Assembly: GCA_947480335.1 (NCBI GenBank)
Contig: CANKCB010000001.1
Span: 62,001-126,000 of the forward strand
DNA from: Gammaproteobacteria bacterium
Lineage (GTDB): Bacteria > Pseudomonadota > Gammaproteobacteria > Eutrophobiales > Eutrophobiaceae
DNA: 64,000 nt
Direction: 5' to 3'
The number at the start of each line of letters is the position of its first letter. Position 1 is the first letter of the stretch. The notes under the pieces were generated by a model, which ran no database searches, was not told the origin of the DNA, and saw nothing but the letters and a program-made list of their open reading frames with translations. The translations under genes were made by a program, and so were the position numbers. This document shows, piece after piece, positions 18,984 to 28,191 of the stretch.

Positions 18984-19515
18984 GATTCAGTATTTCCAGT
19001 CGATTCTCATCAAAATGTGCCCGGACGCCTTTTCCTGTCACTGTTGCCCGATTGGCAACGATGGTGGCATTCTGGTCTGTCTCCGCATATTCTTCAAGCA
19101 GCAGTACCTTGACCTCGGTGGTGTCTACGTTCAGTCTGACCTTGCCAGCCCCGTTTTCTATCCACATCCGCACCTTGCCGCGTAACAATATTACTTCATT
19201 ATTGTTGGTCACCCAGCCCTTGTCCGCTGTTATATGCAGCGGGTCGGAATCCGGCCGGTAAAGTTCAAGCACGGGCTCGTACAATTCGAGTGTGTCATCG
19301 ACCGGATTATGTTCCATGTAGACAGCATACAGCTTGCTGGCCGGCAATCCCTTCTCATCCATGGTGATGGTCGTGAAATCATCCATGTAATAGTCAGGAT
19401 CAAGATTTTCGGATGGAGCAGTGGCGGTTCCTGTCTCGACGATCCTGTTCATAAGCCAGCCGCTGCCGATGGCGGCGGCGGCCAGAATCGAAAACAGGAT
19501 GATGCGTTTTGACAT
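18946..19515 (-). CDS. lptC: LPS export system protein LptC
   Basis: A 189-residue bitopic protein with one N-terminal membrane helix (IILFSILAAAAIGSGWLMN) and a periplasmic jellyroll (MDDFTTITMDEKGLPASKLYAVYMEH, HITADKGWVTNNNEVILLRGKV). It docks on LptB2FG and passes LPS to LptA. It lies between kdsC and lptA. Confidence 0.92.
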   Translation of the reverse strand: MSKRIILFSILAAAAIGSGWLMNRIVETGTATAPSENLDPDYYMDDFTTITMDEKGLPASKLYAVYMEHNPVDDTLELYEPVLELYRPDSDPLHITADKGWVTNNNEVILLRGKVRMWIENGAGKVRLNVDTTEVKVLLLEEYAETDQNATIVANRATVTGKGVRAHFDENRLEILNHERTTIKPADKI

Positions 19516-19582
19516 GTCAGCTCTCCTTCAGCCCGAATCGGTTTGATACAGCTGCCACTCAATCCAGATATCCGGATCCAGA

Positions 19583-20116
19583 TTACTGCAGGTATGCATT
19601 TTGCAACGCATCCAGTTTGCCTTGAGCGGTCAGTATCAAATCACACACTTCACGAACTGCGCCATTACCACCTGGCCTGGTAGTTACCCAGTCCGCGTGT
19701 TGGCATACTGTTTGATGTGCGTTGGCAACGGCAACAGCCAGTCCCGACACCCTCATCGCAGGCAAATCTACCAGATCGTCACCCACATAGGCCGTATTTG
19801 CCTGTTCAACTTTCAACTTCTTTTGTAACTCCAGCAGGCAGGTTCGTTTGTCAGTTTGGCCCTGAAACACATGCTCTATACCCAGCTCTTGCATACGGAT
19901 AGCCACAACAGATGAGGAACGGGAGGACAGGATTGCCACTTCGCAGCCGCCCTGCTTCAGCAGTTTCATGCCCTGACCATCATGCGCATGAAACACCTTG
20001 ATTTCCAGATTGTTGCCAGCGTATACAATTTCACCATTGGTCAACACACCATCAACATCAAATACTACCAGTTTAATCGCGGAAGCCTTTTTCATTATTT
20101 CATTTATGTCAGACAA
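19583..20116 (-). CDS. kdsC: KDO-8-phosphate phosphatase
   Basis: A 177-residue HAD phosphatase without a cap domain (C0 type) that makes free KDO for LPS. The nucleophile motif is VVFDVDGVLTNGE, motif II is ILSSRSS, and the metal-binding motif is YVGDDLVDLPAM. It overlaps the end of kdsD by 8 bases; the two act in the same KDO pathway. Confidence 0.95.
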   Translation of the reverse strand: MSDINEIMKKASAIKLVVFDVDGVLTNGEIVYAGNNLEIKVFHAHDGQGMKLLKQGGCEVAILSSRSSSVVAIRMQELGIEHVFQGQTDKRTCLLELQKKLKVEQANTAYVGDDLVDLPAMRVSGLAVAVANAHQTVCQHADWVTTRPGGNGAVREVCDLILTAQGKLDALQNAYLQ

Positions 20117-21083
20117 CGCGAGCCCTCAACAGGTCGTGCATATTCAGGATGCCAGCAAGGATATTATCTTCATTCACTACCAGTAGCACATTGATTTTGT
20201 GGTCTTCCATTTTTTTTACGGCTTCAACAGCCAGTGCTGTAGCGCTGATGGTTTTGCAACCACTGTTCATTACCTTGCTGATGCTAGTGTTGTGTATGTT
20301 GGTTCCAGTATCCAGCATTCTTCGTACGTCACCATCAGTAAAGATGCCGACCACGTGGTTGTATTTATCAACTATGGCTGTAGCCCCGAAGCCTTTGTTG
20401 GTCATTTCTACCAGTGCGTCTTTTAACAGGGTGTCACCTGACACCCGCGGGATTCTGGAATCCAGGTGCATAATGTCACTGACCCGCAATAACAACTTAC
20501 GACCCAATACTCCACCAGGATGAGATAACGCAAAATCTTCCTTGCTGAATCCTTTGGCTTCCAGTAAAGCCACTGCAATCGCATCACCCATGGCCAGAGT
20601 GGCGGTTGTGCTGGCGGTTGGGGCCAGTCCAAGCGGGCAGGCCTCCTTGTTAACGCTGACATCAATATGTACCGTGGCCATTTTTGCCAACGTAGAATCC
20701 GGTTTGCCGGTCAGGGCGATTAAAGGAATGCCTAGCCGTTTGATAACCGGTAGTAGCGTAATAATTTCATCGGTTTCCCCTGAGTTTGACAGGATCACGA
20801 CTACATCTTCGGACGTAATCATGCCTAGATCTCCATGACTGGCCTCTCCGGGATGGACAAAAAACGCCGGAGTGCCGGTGCTGGCCAATGTGGCTGCAAT
20901 CTTGTTGGCAATGTGGCCGGATTTGCCCATGCCGATGACCACGGTTCTGCCCTTACATTTCAGGATAATCTCGCAAGTAGCAATAAAGTTGTCATCGATA
21001 CGTTCAAGCAGGTCAGTAACCGCACCAGCCTCGATTTCAATTACAGCTCGCCCCAATTGCCGTAATTTCTCTCTTTTTTCCAT
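20109..21083 (-). CDS. kdsD: Arabinose-5-phosphate isomerase
   Basis: A 324-residue enzyme that converts ribulose-5-phosphate to arabinose-5-phosphate, the first KDO precursor. An N-terminal SIS domain (VIGMGKSGHIANKIAATLASTGTP, SNSGETDEII, HPGGVLG) is followed by two CBS domains from about residue 210, including IFTDGDVRRML and GILNMHDLLRARVV. It heads the leftward kdsD-kdsC-lptCAB-rpoN-hpf-rapZ cluster. Confidence 0.95.
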   Translation of the reverse strand: MEKREKLRQLGRAVIEIEAGAVTDLLERIDDNFIATCEIILKCKGRTVVIGMGKSGHIANKIAATLASTGTPAFFVHPGEASHGDLGMITSEDVVVILSNSGETDEIITLLPVIKRLGIPLIALTGKPDSTLAKMATVHIDVSVNKEACPLGLAPTASTTATLAMGDAIAVALLEAKGFSKEDFALSHPGGVLGRKLLLRVSDIMHLDSRIPRVSGDTLLKDALVEMTNKGFGATAIVDKYNHVVGIFTDGDVRRMLDTGTNIHNTSISKVMNSGCKTISATALAVEAVKKMEDHKINVLLVVNEDNILAGILNMHDLLRARVV

Positions 21084-21268
21084 ATATACTGTCGTCCTGT
21101 CAGGTTAGCCTTTATATTTGGGAATATCACAATTAGCTTGTGCCAACTTCCGGATATTGTTTTGGGAATAATGCCATAAATCTACGCCTGACCGTCAGTT
21201 TATCCAGCAGGCGTTCAGGCCAGGTATTGTGCAGGCGCAAGACTGATCGTAATTCGGAGGAGTATTTA

Positions 21269-21934
21269 ATGAACGCGATGATACTTGCTGCCGGTAAGGG
21301 AGAGCGAATGCTGCCGCTTACTCTAACAACTCCCAAGCCATTATTGCAGGCTGGTGGCAAACCATTAATCCAGTATCACATTGAAGCGCTGGTGGCGGCC
21401 AATGTAAGTCGTATTGTGATTAATACCGGCCGGTTGGGCGAGCAAATAGAAGCATGGTTTGGAAATGATGGTCGCTATGGAGTAGAGCTGCTTTATTCGC
21501 ATGAGGGGGCAGAACCTCTTGGTACCGGAGGCGGGATTTTCCGGGCTTTACCCCTGCTGGGAGCTGACCCGTTCTGGCTGGTTAATGGGGATGTCTGGAC
21601 GGACTTTGATTATTCAAAAATCCCGGTGAATATCGTAGACCAAGCCCATCTGATCCTGGTTGATAATCCGCAACACAATCCTGACGGGGATTTTATATTG
21701 TCCGGGAGCCGGGTCATGCTTGTGGGTCAACCCAGACTGACCTACAGCGGAATAGGCCTTTACCAACCCGGACTATTTATGTCTGTGAGAGAGCCCCTGT
21801 TCTCGCTGGTACCCTTACTTAAGCAGGCGATAGGGCTGGGTCAAGTAAGTGGTCAGCACTATTCGGGTAACTGGTTTGATATCGGCACGCCAGATAGGCT
21901 GGAAGCGTTAAATCAGCGGTTAATAGAAAACTAA
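21269..21934 (+). CDS. murU: N-acetylmuramate alpha-1-phosphate uridylyltransferase-like nucleotidyltransferase
   Basis: A 221-residue sugar-phosphate nucleotidyltransferase: MILAAGKGERMLPLTLTTPKPLLQ is the NTP-binding signature and PLGTGGGIFRAL, FWLVNGDVWTD and the closing GTPDRLEALNQ match MurU, the UTP-dependent enzyme that recycles MurNAc-1-P to UDP-MurNAc. The ATG at 21269 has GGAGG 9 bases upstream. It is transcribed divergently from kdsD. Its usual partner, the kinase AmgK, is not adjacent here, so a related sugar-1-phosphate substrate is possible. Confidence 0.8.
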   Translation: MNAMILAAGKGERMLPLTLTTPKPLLQAGGKPLIQYHIEALVAANVSRIVINTGRLGEQIEAWFGNDGRYGVELLYSHEGAEPLGTGGGIFRALPLLGADPFWLVNGDVWTDFDYSKIPVNIVDQAHLILVDNPQHNPDGDFILSGSRVMLVGQPRLTYSGIGLYQPGLFMSVREPLFSLVPLLKQAIGLGQVSGQHYSGNWFDIGTPDRLEALNQRLIEN

Positions 21935-22151
21935 AAGTTAGCGTCCACTTACGGAATATCTCTAGTAATTACAGGAGATTCAGTTTCAATCAGCAAATAA
22001 AATCTTGATATTGCGACGCAGCATATGCCCCGAACAAGTGTAGTACGATGGACACAATATTATGTATAGCCTGAGACGGAAAACCGCAATATATAGAATT
22101 TCTCTGCAAACCATCGTATAGTTCGCCGACTTCACAAGAGGGGGGTGCCGC

Positions 22152-24296
22152 TTGACCCATCAGGCCATACCCGTATTTTTCAGGTACTTTGTTCCTCTGG
22201 CACTACTGGCGCTACTGCTTTCCAGTTATTCCCCGGTTCCGACAGTAGTTCAAAAGTTATCTACCAGTCAGCCAATAGAATCGATAGTCGTTCCGCAAGT
22301 AACACCCACTCATATCGTCACAGAGTTGCGCCCTGCGCCACTGAGAATTCTGGTTCCCACCTGGCAGGGCGCCCCGGAAATGAGCCCGCACGAAAAGGAG
22401 CTGCTATCACAATATGCGGCTTCTGAAAACAGATCACAAATATGGTTACCAGTAAAAGATCCGACATTACTGGCGCAAAAGCTGGCTGTGGGTGAGGCGG
22501 ATATGGTTGCAACACTGCGAAATAAACTTGATGGGATCGATGAAGGCATATTGCTGTACACGCTACCCTGGGCCACTACTAAACCACAGATTATAGGACG
22601 GTCAGGCAATAACACGGTTCATCAGCTAACTGATTTGATGGGCAGGCAGATTGCCATACGTAAATCCTCTCCTGCCTGGACCTTGCTGTCTAATCAGGCA
22701 AACCCCAGCCTAGGGTTAGAGTTACTTACTATCGCAGATAATGTCGATAACGCCACCGTTCTGGAGCGGGTGAAGTCAGGACAATATGATCTGGCTGTAG
22801 TAGAAAGTTTGATGGTCCCGTCCGACCTGGAGTTTGGTTATGATCTTGAGGTCTTGATGAGTTTGTCATCCGATACTTATATGAATTGGGCTACTCCCGG
22901 GACGGATCAGGTCTTGCACAAGTCGCTCAACCAGTTCCTTAATAAAAAACACCTTGAATTGGATGCGGCCAGAAACTATCGCGATGATTTTGCGGCCATA
23001 AAGCAGAGAAAGTTACTGCGACTGATAACTTATCGTAGCCCGGTAAATTATTTTCATGATCGTGGCAGACTCAAGGGTTTTGAGTACGAGTTGATGAAGA
23101 GGTTTGCTGATCAACATAAATTGCGTCTGGATGTGGTGATCGCAGAATCGCACCAGCAGATGCAACAGTTGTTAGAGGAAGGCGAGGGTGACGTTATTGC
23201 CGCTTCCATGCCGGAGAGTATGGCAATGCAACTATCCGAAACCGGGTTTTCCCGGCCGTATAATTATTCAACCCCAACTCTGGCTGGTCGTGAAGGCGAA
23301 ACAATCAAAGATATTCAGGATCTGAACGGACGCACGGTATACCTGACTGCGACCAGTCCCTATCTGGCCGATATGCAGGAAATACGCAAGCAGGGAATCG
23401 ATTTGAATATCGTCGTTGAGGAACCTGGTATCAGTACAGAAACAATCCTGTTCCGAATTTCCCAGGGAGTGTATGACCTGAGCGTCATCAGCAGTCACGA
23501 ACTTAAAGCTGAATTCTCCCGACAGCTGAATTTGCAGGCACACTTCAGTGTGCGTAAGCCACAGGGTTTGGTCTGGCAGGTGAGAAAGTCTGCGCCAGAG
23601 CTGTTAAGTGAGCTGAACAGCTTTATTGATACCGAATATAAAAAAGGCTTTTATAATACGATTTATGCGAGATATATCCAGAATCCGAATATAAAAAGCC
23701 TGGATACAAACCTGTTTGCACAAATTGATCAGATTTCGCCATATGACAGTATTGTGCACAAGTATGCTGACCATTACAGTTTTGACTGGCGACTGATTGT
23801 TGCCTTGATGTATCAGGAAAGCCGGTTCAATCCACGGGCCATTTCGGCGTCTGGTGCTAAAGGTCTGATGCAGGTTTTGCCAGTAACGGCGCAAACAATC
23901 GGAATTATAAATCTGAACGATCCCGATAACAGTATTTATGCCGGGGTTCGTTATCTCGACCAGCTGCGAAGCCAGTTTGAAAATGATCTGACATTGGCAG
24001 ACCGGTTATGGTTTGCCCTTGCGGCATACAATTCCGGTTATCAGCGGGTGCAGCGGGCGAGAATGCTGGCTGAAAAAATGAATCTGGACAAGAACCGTTG
24101 GTTTAATAACGTTGAATTGGCAATGCAGAAACTTGGACGCCCATACAAAAAGGACGGTGAATCCGTTCGCGACTGCCGCTGCGGGCAGACCGTTGCCTAC
24201 GTACGTGAAATACAGACCCTGTATAATAACTACCTGCGGTTAACCCGCTCAATCAAGGCTGCTGCGCAAACGACACTGGCTGAAGATAAAATCTGA
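22152..24296 (+). CDS. MltF-like lytic transglycosylase with two solute-binding domains
   Basis: A 714-residue envelope protein. After an N-terminal hydrophobic signal or anchor come two SBP_bac_3-type domains (about residues 55-270 and 285-500); the second begins KLLRLITYRSPVNYFHDRGRLKGFEYELMKRFAD. A C-terminal SLT domain (about 530-660) has catalytic Glu556 in MYQESRFNPRA followed by SGAKGLMQVLPVTA and ALAAYNSGYQRVQRA. It should cleave peptidoglycan to 1,6-anhydromuropeptides. E. coli MltF has a single solute-binding domain, so this is a longer architecture. The start is a TTG preceded by a G-rich Shine-Dalgarno. It stands alone, converging with the lipid operon. Confidence 0.85.
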   Translation: MTHQAIPVFFRYFVPLALLALLLSSYSPVPTVVQKLSTSQPIESIVVPQVTPTHIVTELRPAPLRILVPTWQGAPEMSPHEKELLSQYAASENRSQIWLPVKDPTLLAQKLAVGEADMVATLRNKLDGIDEGILLYTLPWATTKPQIIGRSGNNTVHQLTDLMGRQIAIRKSSPAWTLLSNQANPSLGLELLTIADNVDNATVLERVKSGQYDLAVVESLMVPSDLEFGYDLEVLMSLSSDTYMNWATPGTDQVLHKSLNQFLNKKHLELDAARNYRDDFAAIKQRKLLRLITYRSPVNYFHDRGRLKGFEYELMKRFADQHKLRLDVVIAESHQQMQQLLEEGEGDVIAASMPESMAMQLSETGFSRPYNYSTPTLAGREGETIKDIQDLNGRTVYLTATSPYLADMQEIRKQGIDLNIVVEEPGISTETILFRISQGVYDLSVISSHELKAEFSRQLNLQAHFSVRKPQGLVWQVRKSAPELLSELNSFIDTEYKKGFYNTIYARYIQNPNIKSLDTNLFAQIDQISPYDSIVHKYADHYSFDWRLIVALMYQESRFNPRAISASGAKGLMQVLPVTAQTIGIINLNDPDNSIYAGVRYLDQLRSQFENDLTLADRLWFALAAYNSGYQRVQRARMLAEKMNLDKNRWFNNVELAMQKLGRPYKKDGESVRDCRCGQTVAYVREIQTLYNNYLRLTRSIKAAAQTTLAEDKI

Positions 24297-24319
24297 TTTG
24301 TGTCACTAAGTCTGATCTC

Positions 24320-25090
24320 TCAGGTGCCAATACGATATTCCCATGCCTTCTGGTTTTTGATGGCGTCCTGAATAAAGGGTGACATTCGTATGAGCCGTAT
24401 GACGAACCGATTAAGCCATGAGCCTGGGAACCGCATCGGCCGGATAATGTCCAGAAACAACACGACACGGGTGCCGTCTGTATTATTTTCTACCCGATGC
24501 TTGTAGGTATCATCAAACACCAGACATACACCCTCCTGCCAGTTCGCCTTTTGATCCCCCACTTCTATCCAGCAGCGATCGGTTGGCTCAGGAACTTTCA
24601 GCGCGAGGTGACATCGTAATATACCTTTATAAGGACCTCGATGAGGAGGAATATGTTTACCGGGCGCGAGTACTGAAAAGAAACCTGTCAGCATTCCCGG
24701 TATCGATTCAATAATGCGCGTTGTTTCCGGACAAAGGTCGCAATTACTCTGCATTTTGAACCCATAGCCGTACAGGAAAAAAGTTTTCCAGCGGTCATCC
24801 TGGGTAATATTAATCTGGTCTCTGGAGATATCCTGGAAATTTGGTAGCTGATCCTGCTTTTCCAGAATCCGATCCAGTTCCTGACGAATTATTTTCCAGT
24901 TCGTCTCCAGTGGGGCCGTCCAGGCGAAATCATGGGCATCGAAGATGGGAATGTCACTAACAGCCGAATATCTTATAAGTATCCTTTCTATGTGTTGTAA
25001 CACCCATTTGCCAATAGCGACGCTGGGACGATGCCGTCGTCTTTTTTTTGTGGCCGCAGGGTTCTGTGCCGAGTCTTTGTGTTCGTTCAT
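24320..25090 (-). CDS. Aspartyl/asparaginyl beta-hydroxylase (AspH/LpxO) family dioxygenase
   Basis: A 256-residue Fe(II)/2-oxoglutarate dioxygenase. The two Fe-binding histidines expected for AspH-type enzymes are His161 (RCHLALKVP) and His198 (FDDTYKHRVEN). Arg208 (GTRVVLFLD) is the likely 2-oxoglutarate ligand, and PPHRGPYKG precedes the core. The family includes LpxO, which 2-hydroxylates lipid A acyl chains. It is the last gene of the six-gene bCerS-lptF-lptG-kinase-NTase-AspH operon, so a lipid acyl-chain substrate such as a ceramide is my inference, not shown by sequence. Confidence 0.82.
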   Translation of the reverse strand: MNEHKDSAQNPAATKKRRRHRPSVAIGKWVLQHIERILIRYSAVSDIPIFDAHDFAWTAPLETNWKIIRQELDRILEKQDQLPNFQDISRDQINITQDDRWKTFFLYGYGFKMQSNCDLCPETTRIIESIPGMLTGFFSVLAPGKHIPPHRGPYKGILRCHLALKVPEPTDRCWIEVGDQKANWQEGVCLVFDDTYKHRVENNTDGTRVVLFLDIIRPMRFPGSWLNRFVIRLIRMSPFIQDAIKNQKAWEYRIGT

Positions 25091-25129
25091 GGTCAGGTCT
25101 CAATACATAGTGTCAGATCTTGTTTGCGA

Positions 25130-26110
25130 TCAATGTAAGCCATCCCGCTTAATCAGTTGCCATAATACACTAAAGCCAAACAGGACAGGATGACGTTGAA
25201 GTTCGGGTGTCACCTTGATGGCTATGCCGGTATGTCGTTCAATTTTCCAGGCGGCATAGCTTACACAGTCGCGGAAAGTGTACGCTGCCTTGGTCAGACG
25301 TATTATGGACAAAATCAAACCTTGCCAACGTCTGAGGCGCCACAGCCATAAAACATGTCGGTGTGAGTTGCCGTCTGTAAGATGTCGTAACTCCCCGGAT
25401 GCAGACAGTTGTAGTAGAGAAGGTAATGCGGGTGCCGCCAGATGAGTCAGCGTTGTGAAATCAGTCAGGTTCTGGCTGGTAATTTCCCGGGCCCGGGTAA
25501 GACGTTCCGGCCTGAGCTCGGCCGCGTAAGTCAGTCCCAGTCCGTTAGTCCAGATTAATTGCGTTTTAACAGTTGTTTCAGTAACAGCCGGCAATGTGGT
25601 CCTCAAAAAAGTCAGTAGCGCTTGCGCCAGCATTTCATAAATTGTAGATCTGGAAGTATTATCACGTACATAGACCAGTCTGGATGGCTGGGCAAACCTC
25701 GACCAAATGTATGAATGGAACCAGCTCGAACAACCTCGTCGAAAATCCGCGACGGAAATGACCGCATATTTTGCGCGTACCGTTGTGCCCTCCCTGTCAG
25801 TTTCCAGATAGAAAACATTCGGGGGTAATAATCTATTAATCAAGCGGGAAGTTTTATTCGCGTAAGCATCGGCATAATTGTCTACAATCACATATAAATC
25901 GATTACGCCTTCATCATATTGGTTCATGCGTAAACAGGAACCATACAGAATGATTGCTACCAAGGAATCACCAAAGCGAGTCTTAAGTTGTTCGGCAAGC
26001 AATCCTGCTTCCGGTACAGTATCCAGCTCACTTAGCCGGGCGATTTCCCTTATCAGGAGCGGAGGTGGAATGATTACTGGCGTGAGCATAGGATTCTGCA
26101 AACCGGTCAT
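25130..26110 (-). CDS. Tam41-like nucleotidyltransferase-fold protein
   Basis: A 326-residue protein I cannot assign by strong identity. Residues 51-77 show a polymerase-beta-type nucleotidyltransferase start: ILYGSC (Tyr56-Gly57-Ser58) and then, after a short spacer, IDLYVIV with Asp71. The following LPPNVFYLE, KYAVISVADFRR and W-x-x-x-YIWSRFAQPSRLVY strongly resemble the order of motifs in Tam41, the mitochondrial CTP:phosphatidate cytidylyltransferase (FNP, KYGVIS, LYVAGRLQKPV). The start codon overlaps the stop of the lipid kinase by one base. A CTP-dependent activation of a phospholipid or ceramide phosphate is the inferred role. Confidence 0.62.
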   Translation of the reverse strand: MTGLQNPMLTPVIIPPPLLIREIARLSELDTVPEAGLLAEQLKTRFGDSLVAIILYGSCLRMNQYDEGVIDLYVIVDNYADAYANKTSRLINRLLPPNVFYLETDREGTTVRAKYAVISVADFRRGCSSWFHSYIWSRFAQPSRLVYVRDNTSRSTIYEMLAQALLTFLRTTLPAVTETTVKTQLIWTNGLGLTYAAELRPERLTRAREITSQNLTDFTTLTHLAAPALPSLLQLSASGELRHLTDGNSHRHVLWLWRLRRWQGLILSIIRLTKAAYTFRDCVSYAAWKIERHTGIAIKVTPELQRHPVLFGFSVLWQLIKRDGLH

Positions 26111-27102
26111 TACGGCGCGTGAGCTACCAGAAATTTAATCGGGCGTGTGGCAGAGATACGCAGCGGACCGTTTTGGCTATCGCAGTGGAAAAACTCGCCA
26201 TCTACGATATAGTCCTCATCCATTAATAATTCCAGTGTAGTGTTGTTTCTGCTGTAGTAACCGTTTTCGACAGTTAATAATCCACCTTTGCGGCAAAGTA
26301 TTTTCGGCAGCGCACGCCAGAAATGTACCGCCTTGTCCCGTAATATCGTGGTATGTATCTGACCCTGGCCAGCACCCCAGTACGGCCGCATCCCGAGTAA
26401 TAATCGGTCCAGCGTGCTGGCAAACATCAACAAGCTGCGTTGTTCCCATACCAGACGATTGTCATCTTGCAGCCTGATGTGTGATGCCTGGAATTCTTCC
26501 GAGTTTCGACCAGACAACAATCCCGTTAGCAGATGTAGCATGACGAGTGCTGAAGCAGACTCTCCAAGCAGCCCTGATTTTTTAATATGCTTATGGAAAA
26601 ATCTGGCGCCACGGGCAATGATACCCGCACCAAAAAACATGCCATATACATCCGTTTGATTGTCCTGCTGAATGTGCAGTACCGGGCGGGTAATCAGATT
26701 GACCCCTGAAGCACTCTGTAAACTGGAGACCAGTCGTTGCAGGTTTTTTTCAGCGCGGCCGCACGAGCCGATATCCGTTGCTGTCATATTTGTCGTTCCG
26801 CCCGGAACAATACTGAGTAGCGGGAAGCTGCGCCATTCTGGCCCAGAGAGTAGTCTGTTAAGCACAGCCTGTACGGTACCATCACCACCAATAACAACCA
26901 GATGATCCCGCTCTTGTAGTTTTACTTCAGAGACGATTTGGTCCAGGTCGGTCAATGAACTGGCTTCATGGATAATAACGCCAGGGATGCCGGTGCACAG
27001 CTGTCTGATTTTGTCCACACGACGACGCACTTGCCCGCTATAGGGATTGAGTATTACCGCCGTCTTATGCGGGTACAGGTTGTCAGTAGCCGTAATTAAC
27101 AT
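26110..27102 (-). CDS. DAG-kinase catalytic domain lipid kinase, ceramide kinase candidate
   Basis: A 330-residue DAGK_cat protein of the YegS/sphingosine kinase fold. The N-terminal ILNPYSGQ, the nucleotide loop VVIGGDGTVQAV (Gly72-Thr76) and PGGTTNMTATDI (100-110) are intact. This superfamily phosphorylates diacylglycerol, phosphatidylglycerol, sphingosine or ceramide, and Caulobacter has a bacterial ceramide kinase of this type in its sphingolipid cluster. The context with ceramide-type genes favours ceramide as substrate; diacylglycerol is the alternative. It lies 18 bases after lptG. Confidence 0.8.
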   Translation of the reverse strand: MLITATDNLYPHKTAVILNPYSGQVRRRVDKIRQLCTGIPGVIIHEASSLTDLDQIVSEVKLQERDHLVVIGGDGTVQAVLNRLLSGPEWRSFPLLSIVPGGTTNMTATDIGSCGRAEKNLQRLVSSLQSASGVNLITRPVLHIQQDNQTDVYGMFFGAGIIARGARFFHKHIKKSGLLGESASALVMLHLLTGLLSGRNSEEFQASHIRLQDDNRLVWEQRSLLMFASTLDRLLLGMRPYWGAGQGQIHTTILRDKAVHFWRALPKILCRKGGLLTVENGYYSRNNTTLELLMDEDYIVDGEFFHCDSQNGPLRISATRPIKFLVAHAP

Positions 27103-27120
27103 GTGTAGAGTGTTATTGAA

Positions 27121-28191
27121 TCAGGGTACGCGATGTAGCCAGACACGGGCGAACCAGATAAGCAATATGCCCGGAACCAGCGCAATGAATGAAGAATCCA
27201 GTTTCAACAGAAGTCCGGCATTAGAAAAAATCTGGTCCAGTATATAAACCATTATTCCGGTAACGCCGGCCAGTACCAGTCTGGTAGAAAATCCGGTGCG
27301 CACAGATCCAAATACAAAGGGGACCGAAATTAACAACATACCCAGCATCATGATTGGCCCACCCAGTTTCTTCCATAAGGATAACAAATAGATGTCCGAT
27401 TCCTGCCCGGTTGCTTTTAGGTGTTGTACGTAACGAAATAACTCGAGAGGTGACAGGCTTTCCTGGGGTTTAGTAAGCGTCGATATCTGCGCATCACTCA
27501 GAAAGGAATTCCAAGGCAAGATTTCGAGTGTAGACGACGTGACAGTTTCATCGTTGAAGGTTTTATGCACGACATTATGCAAGATCCATTCATTATTATT
27601 AACAATCTCGAACCCTTCGGCGCGTATGTAATCGGAAAGATTACCATTGTTGTCCAGGCTCAGAATTTCCACATTGGCTTGATTGGTTTCGTGTGTCATA
27701 TTGCCAATGCGCAGTATTTGTTTGTCATCACGGGTCCATATGCCAAGATTGTTACCCAGCTCTGCACTTTGTTCCATTGCAGCCGATCGATGTGAAATCG
27801 CATCCTGTTGCAGTGATGGTGCGACAAATACTTCCAGCATCCCGATAATCAGCATAAGAATCAGACCAACTTTCATCGACGCCGCGCTGATTTGTACGGG
27901 CGAATATCCGGCTGAACGTAAGGAAATCAGTTCATGATTCATGGCTAGTCGACCCAGTGCCGTGACATTCCCCAGCAGAGCAATAAACGGTGAGATTTGT
28001 ATAAATCGTCTGGGAGTGGTCATCAGTACGTAGAGAAATGCATCGCTGGTTTTATAGAAACCGGTGCCGACATCATCCAGTTGGTCTACCAGATCCAGAA
28101 AACTGAATAAGGGAATTAATACCAGGGTAGAGATGAGTATCCCTCCTGCTATCTGTTTCATCAGATACCGATCAAGTATGTACATTTGCAC
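27121..28191 (-). CDS. lptG: LptG-like LPS export permease, YjgQ family
   Basis: A 356-residue permease: three membrane helices, a periplasmic jellyroll of about 150 residues, three more helices. Family motifs are LDRYLMKQIAGG at the start, ALLGNVTALGRLAMNHELISLRSAGYS for the LptB coupling region, and PFVFGSVRTGFSTRLVLAGVTG near the end. It overlaps lptF by 20 bases. In canonical systems LptF/G carry LPS with LptB. Here the pair sits inside a putative sphingolipid operon and not in a pepA context, so it may be a dedicated paralogue; the symbol refers to the family. Confidence 0.85.
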   Translation of the reverse strand: MQMYILDRYLMKQIAGGILISTLVLIPLFSFLDLVDQLDDVGTGFYKTSDAFLYVLMTTPRRFIQISPFIALLGNVTALGRLAMNHELISLRSAGYSPVQISAASMKVGLILMLIIGMLEVFVAPSLQQDAISHRSAAMEQSAELGNNLGIWTRDDKQILRIGNMTHETNQANVEILSLDNNGNLSDYIRAEGFEIVNNNEWILHNVVHKTFNDETVTSSTLEILPWNSFLSDAQISTLTKPQESLSPLELFRYVQHLKATGQESDIYLLSLWKKLGGPIMMLGMLLISVPFVFGSVRTGFSTRLVLAGVTGIMVYILDQIFSNAGLLLKLDSSFIALVPGILLIWFARVWLHRVP

